Shown: positions 31,535 through 42,482 of the stretch, one piece after another
Layout of the letters: each line of letters opens with the position of its first letter
How positions within the stretch are numbered: position 1 is the stretch's first letter
Origin: Girardinichthys multiradiatus
Lineage: Eukaryota > Chordata > Actinopteri > Cyprinodontiformes > Goodeidae
Reading direction: 5' to 3'
DNA: 64,000 nt
Assembly (NCBI RefSeq): GCF_021462225.1
Contig: NC_061812.1
Location: forward strand, 48,899,363 to 48,963,362
Program-made: the position numbers and the translations under genes
Notes under the pieces: model-generated
Database searches by the model: none
The model's input: only the letters and a program-made list of their open reading frames with translations
What the model was told of the DNA's origin: nothing

Positions 31535-31865
31535 AATGTTCATTTCAATAAATTTTATTCATATAGTGTCAGTTCACAACAAATATTATTTCAAGGCACT
31601 TTACACAAAAAGTCAATTCATTTCAGTCATACAGACACATTCTATGTAGATTACATCCATTCCAGTTGATCCAAGTTATCAAACAATGTTCTATCTAAGA
31701 AAACCCAGCAGAATGCATTGAGTCACTGACTTGCACCATTCACCCCTCCTGGATTACCATGTAGTGACAGTGGAAGGCAAAACTCCCCTTTAACAGGAAG
31801 AAAACTCCAGCAGAACCAGAACCAGGCTCAGTGTAAGCGGCCATCTGCCGTGACTGAATGGAGGT
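31535..31865 (-). mobile_element. L2-type LINE 3' tail
   Basis: The + strand shows TTTATTCATATAGTGTCAG, CAAGGCACTTTACAC, CAGCAGAACCAGAACCAGGC and GCGGCCATCTGCCGTGAC in the order expected for a reversed L2-type tail (compare the sense copy at 500-720). Confidence 0.7.
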
Positions 31866-32449
31866 TTGATGATTATTATCTTTCATTGGTAATTTATTTT
31901 TATTTTTATTTAAAACCATAATTTACCAGGCAGCATAGAATAAGAACAGTTTCTTATTTCCAACCTTGGCCTGGAAAAGTTTAGGGCCTTTTGAGAGAAC
32001 AAGAGATGTGGGACTGTAAGAGCAGACAAAATTTTAACTATAGACTGCTAGCCAGATTACTGATCCAAATGGTTTTTCAACTTGCACCTGGAACACTGTT
32101 ATTTTGGATGGGATTGTTTATTTTCCAAAATCCAACTTCCAGCTTCAGTTAGTAATGGAATGTAGGATCTGCGGAAACCACCACTTACTTCACTGTTCTC
32201 TGCTACATAATTTTTATAGGTGTACATGTTCTGTTGTTGCTCAAAGAGAGAATATTTTATCTTCTAATTATGAAGGAGGAACTCTGTCACTGGATGGATG
32301 GATTAAAGTCTTGCTAAACAGTCAGTGTAATTTACCGCTAACCCTTAACCAGCCACAGCCCTGCTGTGAGATTTCAAAACTTCCTTTTCCCTAGTCAGAT
32401 GAAGGTAACATTGTTGGTTGGTTTTTGGTTCTTTTACCCAGAACAACTT

Positions 32450-32620
32450 CCCCATCCATGGCAGTGCTGTGTACAGAACAGAAAGGAAAACTCCCCTTTA
32501 ATAGAAGGGAACCTCTAGCAGAACCTTATGTTATCCACCAAGACCGACTAAGGGTTTGAGAACGCAGAGCATACAGAACAGAAACCCAGATACACTGGAC
32601 CAGGAGTTAAAGAAAAATTA
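32450..32620 (-). mobile_element. degenerate L2-type LINE 3' tail
   Basis: GGAAAACTCCCCTTTAATAG then CTCTAGCAGAACC, and later GAACGCAGAGC, align in order with the tails at 31780 and 34060. No coding remains. Confidence 0.55.
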
Positions 32621-32858
32621 AAGAGTTCTGTCCAATATCAGGGATACTAATAAAGAGTGGGATCAAAACTTCCCATTACAAATTCAAGCCCACTTAGGTG
32701 CTGGTCTGTGTGTTGTTCACCATAATGACTCTCAGTGTCACTTGACAAAGTTATAACAATGTGCCTAAAGGATGAGAAGTGGAAACATAATCCGATGAAA
32801 TGTGATCGACTACTGATACTAAGAAGAGAGGAACCATCAGGCAGAACTTGGTCTAGAA

Positions 32859-33312
32859 CAGCAATCTGCAACCTGGAGCTCCGGGTCCACAAGTGGCTCC
32901 TTGGACCTTCTACAATGCTCTTAATAATTTAATAACCAATAATTATTTTTTAAATGTAGATATAATAACAAATGCAGGTTATAAAAGGTCTTTCAGTTTT
33001 ATCATGGAATAATTACATTGAATTTCCACTAAGTCTAATCTATTTTTCTTGTTATTAGGTTGGACACTATGTGAAAATAAGAACATTCCATAGATAAAGT
33101 GTGTCCATCCTCTTTTTACAAAAGAATGCCTTTATTTTAAAACATTAAAATAGAAATAGATTGGAGGTGATTCCTTACAATAACTACAAATTTCCTGTAG
33201 TAGATATTTCTCAAAAATTATAAGTTGTCTTTTATTAAAAGGTTATGTAACATTTGTGGCTCTAGTTTTATTTTGCTGGGCTGAGGGCAGAAATGGCTCT
33301 TTTAGACCACCG
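32859..33312. mobile_element. probable non-autonomous hAT-type MITE
   Basis: The 9-bp direct repeat GGTCTAGAA lies at 32850-32858 and 33312-33320, consistent with the 8-bp target duplication of hAT elements. The inside starts CAGCAATCTGCAACCTGGAG and closes with GGCTCTTTTAGACCACCG. TGTGGCTCT/AGTGGCTCC words occur near both ends. The terminal repeats are imperfect and no transposase is present. Confidence 0.6.
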
Positions 33313-33959
33313 GTCTAGAAGATGGTATCAAGCATGTTAGAGTAGACCAAGAACTTATAAAGATTAACAGTCAGCAGAGAAAATAATAACTCCTCAAAAT
33401 TGTCATGCATTTACTTACAAAAATTGAAATGTATTAAGTGTTTTATTGCTCTTTGGTAAAAAAATCGAAATAAAAAAAAACTTCTATGACATTGCTGAAA
33501 CATTTCAGCAACAATGACTGCACAATGCCACTGAGAATTTGATCAATAAACAGTTAAACAGGAAAAGGTAAGTAGCAAAGCACCTCTGTGTTCATCACTG
33601 CAAGCTGAATCAAATTTTAGGCAAATTCTCTTCCCCAATATAACACAGCTCATCACTTACATATGTTTAATGGGTAAATGCTGTCCTCTACTGTTAATAA
33701 TGCACAACTTCATCCATTCAACTGTAGCCAGAATGACCTAATTATGATTTCTATGTCGTTTTTTCTGACAGTGTGATAGTATTAAACAAGCTGTTGGAAA
33801 CGCATCAAGGCAGGTACTAAAAATAGTAAGTTATTTGGAACCATTGGAAAAGCCTAAAAAGCCAGTAGAGGCATTCCGAACTACGCTGACAAGTGGAAAA
33901 GGGCCATAACACAACTTTCTGGAGCTTCTATACTGTTACCCAGTAGTTTATTATTCAAA

Positions 33960-34640
33960 TTGGCTAAAGGTTTTTCTACCTAAGGAAACCCAGCAGATTG
34001 CGTCAAGTCAGTGACTTGCAGCATTCACTCCTGGATGAGCATGTAGCAACAGTGGAGAGGAAAAACTCCCTTTTAACAGGAAGAAACTTCCAGCAGAACC
34101 AGAACCAGGCTCAGTGTGAGCGGCCATCTGCCACGACCTACTGTGGGTTTAAGAGAACAGAGCAGAGACAAAAAGAACACAGAAGCACTGATCTAGGAGT
34201 ACTTTCTATAGGAAAGAAAAGTAAAACATTGATGGTTATAGCTCCTTTAGTGGCTTCATTTAGGAGAGGAAGACAGCTAAGCAGATGAACTCTGAGTTTT
34301 CAAGTCTAGAGTATGAAAGAGAGCACATACAGTTAGTCACAGTAGAAGCTCAGCCAGTAGCTATGTCTAGGAGAGAAGCAGGGTTAAACACTGAAAGACT
34401 GGGCCAAGTGTATCATGGGTAGAAGGTGAGCATTAAGTTGTTGGGAGCAACAGCTCAGCCAATGTCCCCCTCCAGGAAGGTGCCATTGCTAAACACAGAG
34501 CCAGGTCAGATGTAGCTTCTAGAAAGAGAAAAAACAGCTGAAAAAACAGCAAAATTGGATAGTATGTAGCAGAGAGCGTGAAAGTGGTCAATATGTCCTC
34601 CAGCAGTCTAAGCCTATAGCAGCATAACTTCAGAAATAGT
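33960..34640 (-). mobile_element. L2-type LINE 3' region, minus strand
   Basis: The long reversed tail is well preserved: GAAACCCAGCAGATTGCGTC, GAGGAAAAACTCCCTTTTAAC, CAGAACCAGGCTCAGTGTGA and CAAGTCTAGAGTATGAAAGA. It abuts an RT piece of the same type in the opposite direction at 34655. Confidence 0.75.
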
Positions 34641-34654
34641 TGGGATAACATTTC

Positions 34655-34920
34655 ATTGTTATGCTGATGATACTCAACTATATTTATCCAAAACTCCTGA
34701 TTAATCCACTACACTACTGGCATGTCTTGAAAACAAAACCAGGACGACTTTAAATGTTCTGGTTTTACATTCACACAAGATGCAGGTTGTCTTCTTTGCA
34801 CCACAGCCTCTGAAAAATAAACTGCATAGTCAGTCTCTTATTTTGGATGGCAATAAATAGGCCTCCATTAATAATGTAAGGAACTTGAAACAGGATATGT
34901 CCTATAAATTTCACTTTTTT
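34655..34920 (+). pseudogene. L2-type LINE RT fragment with YADD box, inverted against its tail
   Basis: The + strand gives CYADDTQLYLSKTPD (catalytic Asp pair) and VVFFAPQPLKNKLHSQSL, then NNVRNLKQDMSYKFHFF. It matches the L2 RT region just upstream of the 243-406 peptide. Its sense is opposite to the adjacent 3' tail, as made by 5' inversion during LINE insertion. Confidence 0.75.
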
Positions 34921-34954
34921 AAAATATTTTTTTGCAGCACTTTTCATTTTTCGA

Positions 34955-35095
34955 CAGTTGGTAGACAAGAAAGAGGGGGAGACATTCGGCAAAAGGTCGC
35001 CGGGTCCGGGACTAAAACCCGGGACAGCTGCATCGAGGACTATAGCCTCTGCACATGGTTGCGTGCTTGACCCTTACACCACCAGCACTGTGCCC
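34955..35095 (-). mobile_element. tRNA-like SINE, copy 3 (best preserved)
   Basis: Read on the minus strand it begins GGGCACAGTGCTGGTGGTGT, has a B-box-like GGGTTTTAGTCCC, and ends with CTCCCCCTCTTTCTTGTC. The layout resembles a tRNA head. Copies 1 and 2 lie at 7232 and 17608. The SINE family name is not known to me. Confidence 0.7.
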
Positions 35096-35099
35096 TATA

Positions 35100-36310
35100 A
35101 ATCTCACGTTAAAAGGGGCACTTACTTCTTTAACTTCCGCAATATTGCCACAACTGGAAATGTCCCAGAGTCAGGGCTGGTAATCTGACATGCTGGGCAT
35201 TTGCCCAGCGGGCCGCAGATTCAGCAAAAGGTTGCATTGGTGCACTTTTGAGCCAGTTTTCTGTCAATGTAAACCAAGGGTGCCCCAGACCAGTCCTGGG
35301 GCCTCATGTACTAAAGAGGGTGCAGCTTTCATGCTTAAAGTTGGTGGTAGAGAGAAATTCAGAAACTTGCGGCGCACAAAGAAATTCAGATGTACAAAAC
35401 TGTGTGTACACTTTCCCATAAGTACATATCCAAAATAGTATAAGTACCTGGAAGGCACCCACCACATGCCTAAATAACAATGGCTACGGAGCTGTGGCAG
35501 TCACAAAGCGTCTCTGTCTACACCCCATGAGGGATATTTTATGCTCCTCAGCGCACAGACTGATGAGCATTTCCATCTATAGGTGAAAGAAACAGAGGAA
35601 GTTTTACATCCGACTGAGGTTGTTTCCATCATTTTCTGAGATGTGTTACATTATTGTATGACAAGAAATGTGATTCAGTTTCATCACACGGGGTTTAAAC
35701 CACAAAAGCTCAAACCCATGAAAAAAGATCAGGTTTGATGCTCCATGAATTAAATAAAGCTGAATGGAGTCATATTTCAGTGTATTCATGTGAGTTTTAG
35801 TTCTCTGTAGTTTATTATTATCGATTAAAAAGGTTTGCGTGGCTGCCACACATTTTCACGGCAGGTCAAAGGTTTGCTTCTGTGATGACAGGTAAGTGTT
35901 TGGATTTTCCAAGTGAGAAGATATTATTTAGGAAGGCTGATTTGTTTACTGGTAAGAGATGATGTTCAGTCCAGGAGGGAAGATAAATGGTTGGAGTCCA
36001 GGAGTCTGAACGAGGCGCTGGAGCTCTGGGAAACAGGGTGATTTGATGGTGAGTATGATGAGTGTAGTCACCTGTGGGAGTTTGTTCAACTGAGGTTGAG
36101 GGATTGCCACTAGTGAAGTTACATGTACAATATTGATCCTTGGTGGGTGGTGTGCACAACGAAGGTTCGTTTCCGGAGGCCAGTGAGTCCAAGGAGGCTT
36201 GAGACTGTCAGCTGGAGCTTGATTCGATGAGATAAACTTGATCTGTTTAAAGAGTTTTAGTCAGCTCATCATAGCACGGAAACAGCACTAGTGATAATGG
36301 ACTTGTGTCT
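35100..36310. other. no gene; possible Harbinger-like MITE end
   Basis: GGGGCCTCATGTACTAAAG at 35298 resembles the terminus of fish Harbinger-type MITEs, but no matching second end was found. The minus-strand frame 35866-36192 has no recognisable domain. Confidence 0.35.
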
Positions 36311-36317
36311 GACTTGA

Positions 36318-36526
36318 GATGATTCTGTTAGATCTCAGTGCCGCATTTGATACAGTCGATCACAATATTCTCTTAGAAAGGGTAAAACATGCTGTAGGGG
36401 TCAGAGGAACAGCGCTAGGCTGGTTTAAATCTTATTTGTCTGACAGATTCCAGTTTGTTATGTAAATGATAAATCATCTTCAAACTCCAGGGTCAATTGT
36501 GGAGTACCACAATATTTAGTGCAGGG
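36318..36526 (+). pseudogene. L2-type LINE RT palm fragment
   Basis: The + strand reads [20 protein letters not shown], then [18 protein letters not shown], then NCGVPQ. These are RT palm and following motifs of an L2-type element. It ends within the GxPQGS box, where 28S-like sequence starts. Confidence 0.8.
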
Positions 36527-36939
36527 GGGTCCCCTCGCTCCCGGCTCGGCTGCCGACCGGGGTGGACTGCCCTCAGTGCGCCCCAAACGCATCACGCCGC
36601 CAGGGTGGGGACCAGGCCACGTAAAAGGCACAAGGGGTCAGCAGCGATGTCGGTTAACCACCTGACCCATCGTGAAACGTGGACCAGATGTCTAACATGA
36701 ATGCGAGTAAGAGGGCTCAAAGTTTCCCCGTGGCGCAATGACAGTGAGGGCCAGTGCGCGCCGGCTGAGGTGGGATCTTGGGCACCCTGTGGCCCGGACT
36801 CACCACTTGCCCGTCTCACCCGCATTGTCGGGAAGGTGGAGCATGAGCATGTGTGAAAGGACCTGAAAGATGGTGAACTATGCCTGGGCAGGACGAAGCC
36901 AGAGAAAACTCTGGTGGAGACCCTTAGCAGTCCTGACGT
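36527..36939 (+). pseudogene. 28S rRNA fragment (D2-D3 region), diverged
   Basis: The stretch carries long blocks of vertebrate 28S rRNA in order. GTGCGCCCCAAACGC follows GGGGTGGACTGCCCTCAG; then come GTGGCGCAATGACAGTGAGG, GGCTGAGGTGGGATC and GAAAGATGGTGAACTATGCC, followed by TGGGCAGGACGAAGCC and AGCAGTCCTGACGT. The block GACCCATCGTGAAACGTGGA (36663) corresponds to the D3A priming site of metazoan 28S with four changes. Many CpG-type changes show it is not a working rRNA gene. It is about 410 bp, without the rest of 28S, between L2 and Rex3 pieces in the same orientation. Confidence 0.9.
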
Positions 36940-38543
36940 TTGGCATGATCGACTTTGTTGTCGTGTCTTCAGACCTTCGGCAATATGTCTTGGACACTCG
37001 GGTGAAGAGAGAGGCTGAGCTGTCCACTGATCACCACCTGGTGGTAAGTTGGATCCGCTGGAAGAGGAGAAAGCTGGATAGACTTGGCAGGCCAAATGTA
37101 TAGTGAGGGTCTGCTGTGAACATCTGGCGGAGCTCTCGGTCAGGGATGTATTCAACTCCCTCCTCCGGTAGAGCTTTAACCAGATTCCGGGGGAGGTTGG
37201 AGACATAGAGTCCGAGTGGACCATGTTCTCTGCATCTATTGTCAATGCTGCCGTCTGTAGCTGTGGCCGTAAGGTCTGCGGTGTCTGTCGCAGCAGCAAT
37301 CCCCAAACCCGGCAGTAAGGGATGCTGTCAAGCTGAAGAAGGAGATCTATCAGCAGTGGTTGGCTTGTAGGACTCCTGGGGTGGCTGACGGATACCGGGA
37401 GGCCAAGCGTGCCATGACCTGGGATGTGGCAGAGGTAAAAACACGGGCCTAGGAGGAGTTCGGTGAAGCCATGGAGAACGCCTCAAAGTGATTCTGGTAA
37501 ACCGTCTGGCACCTCAGGAGGGGGAAGCAGTGCTTCGCCAACACTGTTTACAGTGGGGGTGGGGAGCTGCTGACCTCGACATTATCGGGCAGTGGAAGGA
37601 GCACTTCGGGGATCTCCTCAGACCTGCCGTCACGCCTTCCCTGGTGGAAGCAGAGACCGGGGACTCAGGGTTGGACTCTTTCATAACCCAGGCTGAAGTC
37701 ACCAAGGTGGTTAAAAAGCTCTACGGTGGCAGGTCTTTGCGGGTGGATGAGATCCGCCCTGAGTACCTCAAGTCTCTCGATGTTGTGGGGTTGTCATGGT
37801 TGACACGCCACTTCAACATTGCATGGTGGTCAGGGACAGTGCCTCTGGACTGGCAGGTCGGGGTGGTGGTCCCCCTTCACAAAAAGGATGACCGGAGAGT
37901 GTGTTCCAACTATAGGGGGATCACACTCCTCAGCCTCCCTGGTAAGGCCTATGCAAGAGTACTGGAGCGGAGAGTCCGGCTGAGAGTCAAACCTTGGATT
38001 CAGGAGAAGCAGTGTGGTTTTTGCCCTGGCCGTGGAACACAGGACCAGCTCTACATCCTCTACAGGGTACTCGAGGGTTCATGGGAGTTTGCCCAACTGG
38101 TCGACAAGTGTTTTGAGGACCTGGAGAAGACATTCGACTTTGTCCCTCGTGGTGACCCTGGTGGTGGGGGCTGCCCCAGGAGTTTGGAGCCGGGGGCCCT
38201 TTAATAGGTCTCTGTACAAGCGGGAATATCTGTCCGCATTGCCGGCACTAAGTCGGACATGTTCCATGTCCAACATGTGTGCATGTTGGACTCCAGCAGG
38301 GCTGCCCTTTGTCACCGCTCCAATTTCTAGGTGCCGCCAAGGGCCGGAGGCGGTCTTGTTTGGGAACCAGTGGATTTTGTCTCTTGTTTTTGCAGATGTC
38401 GTGGTCCTGCTGATCCCCTTAAGCCGGGACCAACAGCATGCGCTGGTGCGGTTCGCAGCCTAGTGTGAAGCAGCTGGGCTGAGGATCAGCCCTTCCAAGC
38501 CCGAGGCCATGGTTCTCGATCAGAAAAGGATGGCCAATTTTGT
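36940..38543 (+). pseudogene. Rex3 (RTE-clade) LINE, endonuclease end to RT
   Basis: Starts in the endonuclease (MIDFVVVSSDLRQYVLDTRV, then STDHHLVVSWIRWK, the catalytic DHH region). The linker follows (37100-37480, with stops), then a 238-codon open RT stretch at 37488-38204: [57 protein letters not shown] and [21 protein letters not shown] deletion near 38150-38200 removes part of the palm. ADVVVLLIPLSRDQQHAL corresponds to the Asp-Asp box. Bases 37851-37870 match the Rex3 reverse primer region. It is truncated at 38543 against L1-type sequence. Confidence 0.87.
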
Positions 38544-38544
38544 T

Positions 38545-39928
38545 CATTATTTTACTTTTTTGTTTAAGCTAGTTCAAGGGCTTATTCATGTGTGTTATGG
38601 GGTGTTGTCTTGACGACTCCTCTAACCCAAGAGTAACTCAGCCAAAACTAATAAATAATAAAATCAAATGTGCTCTAAATGATGTAGAGCTGATTAATCT
38701 GTGGAGACAATTTAATCCAACAAGAAAATACCATACATCTTTCTCAAATCCACACTGTCTCTTCTCTAGAATTGATTAATTTTTTATTTTTAGTAAAGAT
38801 CTCCACAGGGTGTCAGATCGTACAATAGGGAGCATCAACTTATCGGACCACAGTCCAATGTATTCAGACATAGACATAAATATGGATCACAGGAACACCT
38901 TGTGGAGATTAAATAATTATGTTCTGAACCAAAAAAAGACTCAAATTACAGCAGATATTAAAGAGTACATAAAACAAATGATGACGGTGAGATCAATTCC
39001 ATAATACTTTGGGACGCCTGTAAAGCTGTCCTCACAGGGAAAATAATCAGCTATAGCTCAAATCTGAAATGTTCAAAGCAACAAAAAATACTCAAATTGG
39101 AATCTGAACTGGAAAAACTAAAACATGATTATAAACAAATAAGAGATCACAAAATTAAAGAACAAATTACTGAGAAGAGAAATGAAATAGATGAGCACTA
39201 CACTAAAGATATTCCGAAAAAAATGATGACTACAAAACAGATTTGTTAAGAGGGGGTCATGAAAGCCCCTAAAATGTTGGCTTATAGGTTCAAAAAACAA
39301 CAAGCTGAAAACTCAATTTATAAAATTAGAAATTCTGAAACCAAATTTATTGAACACAAATTATCACAGATTCAAAAATGTTTTGAATTATAGAAAATTG
39401 TACTCACAGGCCCCATGTGACCAGGCAAAAATGCAGAATTTGTGGACCAAATTCAGTTACCTAAATTAACTGCTGAACAAGGAAAAGATCTTATAATACA
39501 TATTTCAAAGAAAGAAATTGAGGCGGCAATAAGTCACATAAAACCACACAAAACGCCTGGGCCTGATGGGTTTACTTCAGAATTTAATACAGAACTGAAG
39601 GAGTCCCTGGTTCCAATTCTAGAGCCTACCTTCAACTGGATATTGCAGGAAAACAAGAAGCCCCCCTCATGGAGTGAAGCTGTAATATCATCAATACCAA
39701 AGGAGGGCAAAGACGAACTTGAATGTTGTAATTTTAGACCAACAAGCGTGTTAAATCAGGACTACAAAAATGTCACCCATATATTAGCCAAAAGAATGGA
39801 GACCATTCTTCTGCAGATCATTAGCATAGATCAGACAGGATTTATCCGTGATCGCCAAACACAAGATAATATTCGGTGGTCGTTACATGTAGTAAATCAT
39901 ATAATTAATAATATACCTGCATCTTAGT
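38545..39928 (+). pseudogene. L1-type LINE ORF2, endonuclease end to RT fingers
   Basis: SINLSDHSPMYSDIDI (38840) is the SDH endonuclease box. A Lys/Glu-rich linker with several stops follows (38940-39400). The 161-codon frame 39442-39927 has IKPHKTPGPDGFTSEFN, VISSIPKEGKDELECCNFRP and QTGFIRDRQTQDNIRW, the RT fingers and palm start. The RT is broken at 39928 by Rex1 and Tc1 pieces and resumes at 41420. The element is a second L1-type copy, distinct from that at 27076. Confidence 0.85.
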
Positions 39929-39959
39929 TGGTTTAACACTTGCAATCTTAGTTGGTTGG

Positions 39960-41022
39960 AGGAACAAATTCCTCCCATAAAGTAACCAACCCCCAACCTT
40001 CAGATCCTCCCCCTGCACTAAAGATCTCCGAGGAAGATGCAAATAGCGCATGAAAACAAAGAAAGCTGGAGGACCTGATAACGTCTCCCCATCATGTCTG
40101 AAAGCCTGTGCAAATCAACTTGCCCCGATCTTCACCTGGATCTTCAACAAGTCACCGGAGAGGTGTGAGGTCCCCTCCTGCTTCAAACGATCCACCATCA
40201 TTCCAGTACCCAAGAAACCCACCATCCTAGGATTAAATGACTACAGGTCTGTAGCCCTGACATCTGTGGTCATGAAATTCTTTGAGCGGCTGGTGTTGAA
40301 GTACCTGAAAGACATCACAGACCCCCTGCTGGACCCCCCTGCAGTTTGCTTACCGAGCAAACAGGTCAGCAGATGATGCTGTTAACTTAGGTCTACACTT
40401 CATCCTGCAACACCTCGACCGTCCAGGGACATACGCCAGGATCCTGTTTGTAAACTTCAGCTCGGCCTTCAACACCAACATACCAGACATCCTCCACCAG
40501 AAGCTCACCCAGCTCAACGTTCCGGCCTCCACTTGTCAGTGGATCAACAGCTTCCTGACGGACAGACAGCAGGTGAGACTGGGGAGCATCTTCTCCCGCA
40601 GCAGATCAATAAGTACTGGTGCCCCCCAGGGTTGTGTTCTATCCCCACTCCTCCCTCTACACAAATGACTGCACCTCATCGGACTTGTCCGTGAAATTCC
40701 TGAAGTTTGCAGACGACACCACTGTCATTGGTCTGATCCAGGACGGTGATGAGTCTGCATACAGACAGCAGGTGGATCGGCTGGTACACTGGTGTTGTCA
40801 GAACTACCTGGACCTCAACCTACTCAAGATTGTGGAAATGGTGGTGGACATTCGGAGAACACCACCCCCATACACCCCCCTCACCATCCTCAACAACACC
40901 GTATCAGCTGTGGACCACTTCAGGTTCCTAGGAACCACCATCTCTGAGGACCTGAGATGGTCTTCACACATAGACACTGTTCAGAAGAAGGCCCAGCAGA
41001 GACTGTACTTCCTGAGGCAATG
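39960..41022 (+). pseudogene. Rex1-like LINE, RT domain
   Basis: The segment contains [20 protein letters not shown] (40065), [30 protein letters not shown] (palm), GAPQGCVLSPLL and KFLKFADDTTVIGLIQDG (catalytic Asp pair near 40705). HFRFLGTTISEDLRWSSHID and QQRLYFLRQ follow at the thumb. Frameshifts occur near 40350 and 40640. Bases 40455-40475 match the Rex1 forward primer region. It ends abruptly at a Tc1 fragment. Confidence 0.85.
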
Positions 41023-41417
41023 ACCTGGCCTCCACAGTCACTGGACCTGAACCCAATCGAGATGGTTTGGGGTGAGCTGGACCGCAGAGTGAAGGCAAAA
41101 GGGCCAACAAGTGCTAAGTATCTTTGGGAACTCCTTCAAGATTTGGAAAACCATTTCAGGTGACTACCTCTTGAAGCTCATCAACAGAATGCCAAGAGTG
41201 TGCAGAGCAGTAATCAAAGCAAAAAGTGACTACTTTGAAGAACCTAGAATATAAGACGTATTTTCAGTTGTTTCACACTTTTTTGTTCAGTATATAATTC
41301 TACATGTGTTAATTCATAGTTTTGATGCCTTCAGTGTGAAGCTACAATATTTATAGTCATGAAAATAAAGACAACTCTTTGAAGGAGAAGGTGTGTCCAA
41401 ACTTTAAGTCTGTACTG
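41023..41417 (+). mobile_element. Tc1-like transposon 3' fragment with transposase C-terminus
   Basis: Opens with WPPQSLDLNPIEMVWGELDR, the catalytic Glu region of a Tc1 transposase, followed by a short C-terminal part and a non-coding 3' end. The terminus GGTGTGTCCAAACTTTAAG ends ACTG at 41417, followed by TA, as expected for a right terminal repeat. The 5' part is missing. Confidence 0.8.
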
Positions 41418-41419
41418 TA

Positions 41420-42008
41420 TGTGCTGGTCTTTTCTGTATAAAACCCTATATAGATTTGGATTTGATGATAAATTGATAAAAACAACACAAGCTTTATACT
41501 ATGACCCGACGGCAAGAATTAAGGTGAATGGGGCAGTATCCCAACCTATAAGGCTGGAGAGAGGATCTAGACAAGGATGCCCCATGAGCCCCTTGCTGTT
41601 CGCTCTTTTTATGCAGCCGCTAAGTCAATAAATTATCCAGAATCAGAATATCAAAGGTATTGATATGAAAGGGGGATATTAAAACATTTCATTGTATGCG
41701 GATGATTAATTACTCTATTTATCTGATCCAGAGACCTCTTTTGTACACCCACAAAATTGGGGAGTTACCAAGATGAAATACCTTGGAGTTACAATATCTA
41801 AAGATTTAAAAAATCTGTATCGTGATAACTGCTTACCATTAAATAAAACCATTAAAAAAGGTGCACAAAGATGGAGCACCATTCTTCTTCTTGGCTTTGG
41901 ATCCAGATTCCAATCAGTTCAAATGAATATATTACCTTGGCTACTTTACCTACTTCCATCTCTCTCTATAGAACTGCCAGACCAACAATTCCAGGAGTGG
42001 AAATAATC
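41420..42008 (+). pseudogene. L1-type LINE ORF2, RT palm and thumb (continuation)
   Basis: WSFLYKTLYRFGFDDKLIKT, then RLERGSRQGCPMSPLLFALF and SLYADD (catalytic Asp pair, then a stop) continue the RT broken at 39928. MKYLGVTISKDLKNLY follows. Several stops and an internal deletion are present. Confidence 0.83.
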
Positions 42009-42482
42009 ATCTCATATTGTTGGACATTAGACGCCCAGGCATAAAGCCAACTTGGTCCAAGTTTATTGGTTGAGGAATAATTGTTTCTGGCCATTTTGCT
42101 AAAATTTCAGTAAATATTTTGAAGTCATTATTAAATAAACAAAGTGGTCAATAATTATTTACTAATAAATGGTCTTTTCCTTGCTTTGGTACTAATGATA
42201 TGTCTGCCAACCTCTTTGTTGGAGGCAGCTTTTTAATTATATTGTTATAAAGAATAGTTAGAAGAGGTGCAATTTCTTTAGAAAAACTTTTATAAAATTC
42301 TGAAGTGTAACCATCCTTTCCAGGGGCGTTCCCATTAGATAAACTAAATTGATTGTTTTCTACTTTACATTTTGATTCATAAAGCCTTGAATAATGGTCT
42401 CTGAATATATAGTTAATTGCCTTATGGTCTGTCACAATATTACTGTCTCTGGCCTTTATTACAGAGAGTCTATTTGTTTTTA
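42009..42482 (-). pseudogene. L1-type LINE RT fragment, minus strand
   Basis: Minus-strand peptide NYIFRDHYSRLYESKCKVEN, then GNAPGKDGYTSEFYKSFSKE and SLVPKQGKDHLLVNNY gives the RT start of an L1-type element. It meets the + strand L1 piece tail to tail at about 42009 and joins Rex1 sequence at 42483. Confidence 0.78.

Noticed and set aside
34955..35095. Functional tRNA gene
   Set aside because: A B-box-like motif is present, but there is no complete cloverleaf and related degenerate copies show it is a SINE.
36592..37299. 235-codon minus-strand frame
   Set aside because: Spans antisense 28S rRNA and antisense Rex3, so it is a compositional shadow.
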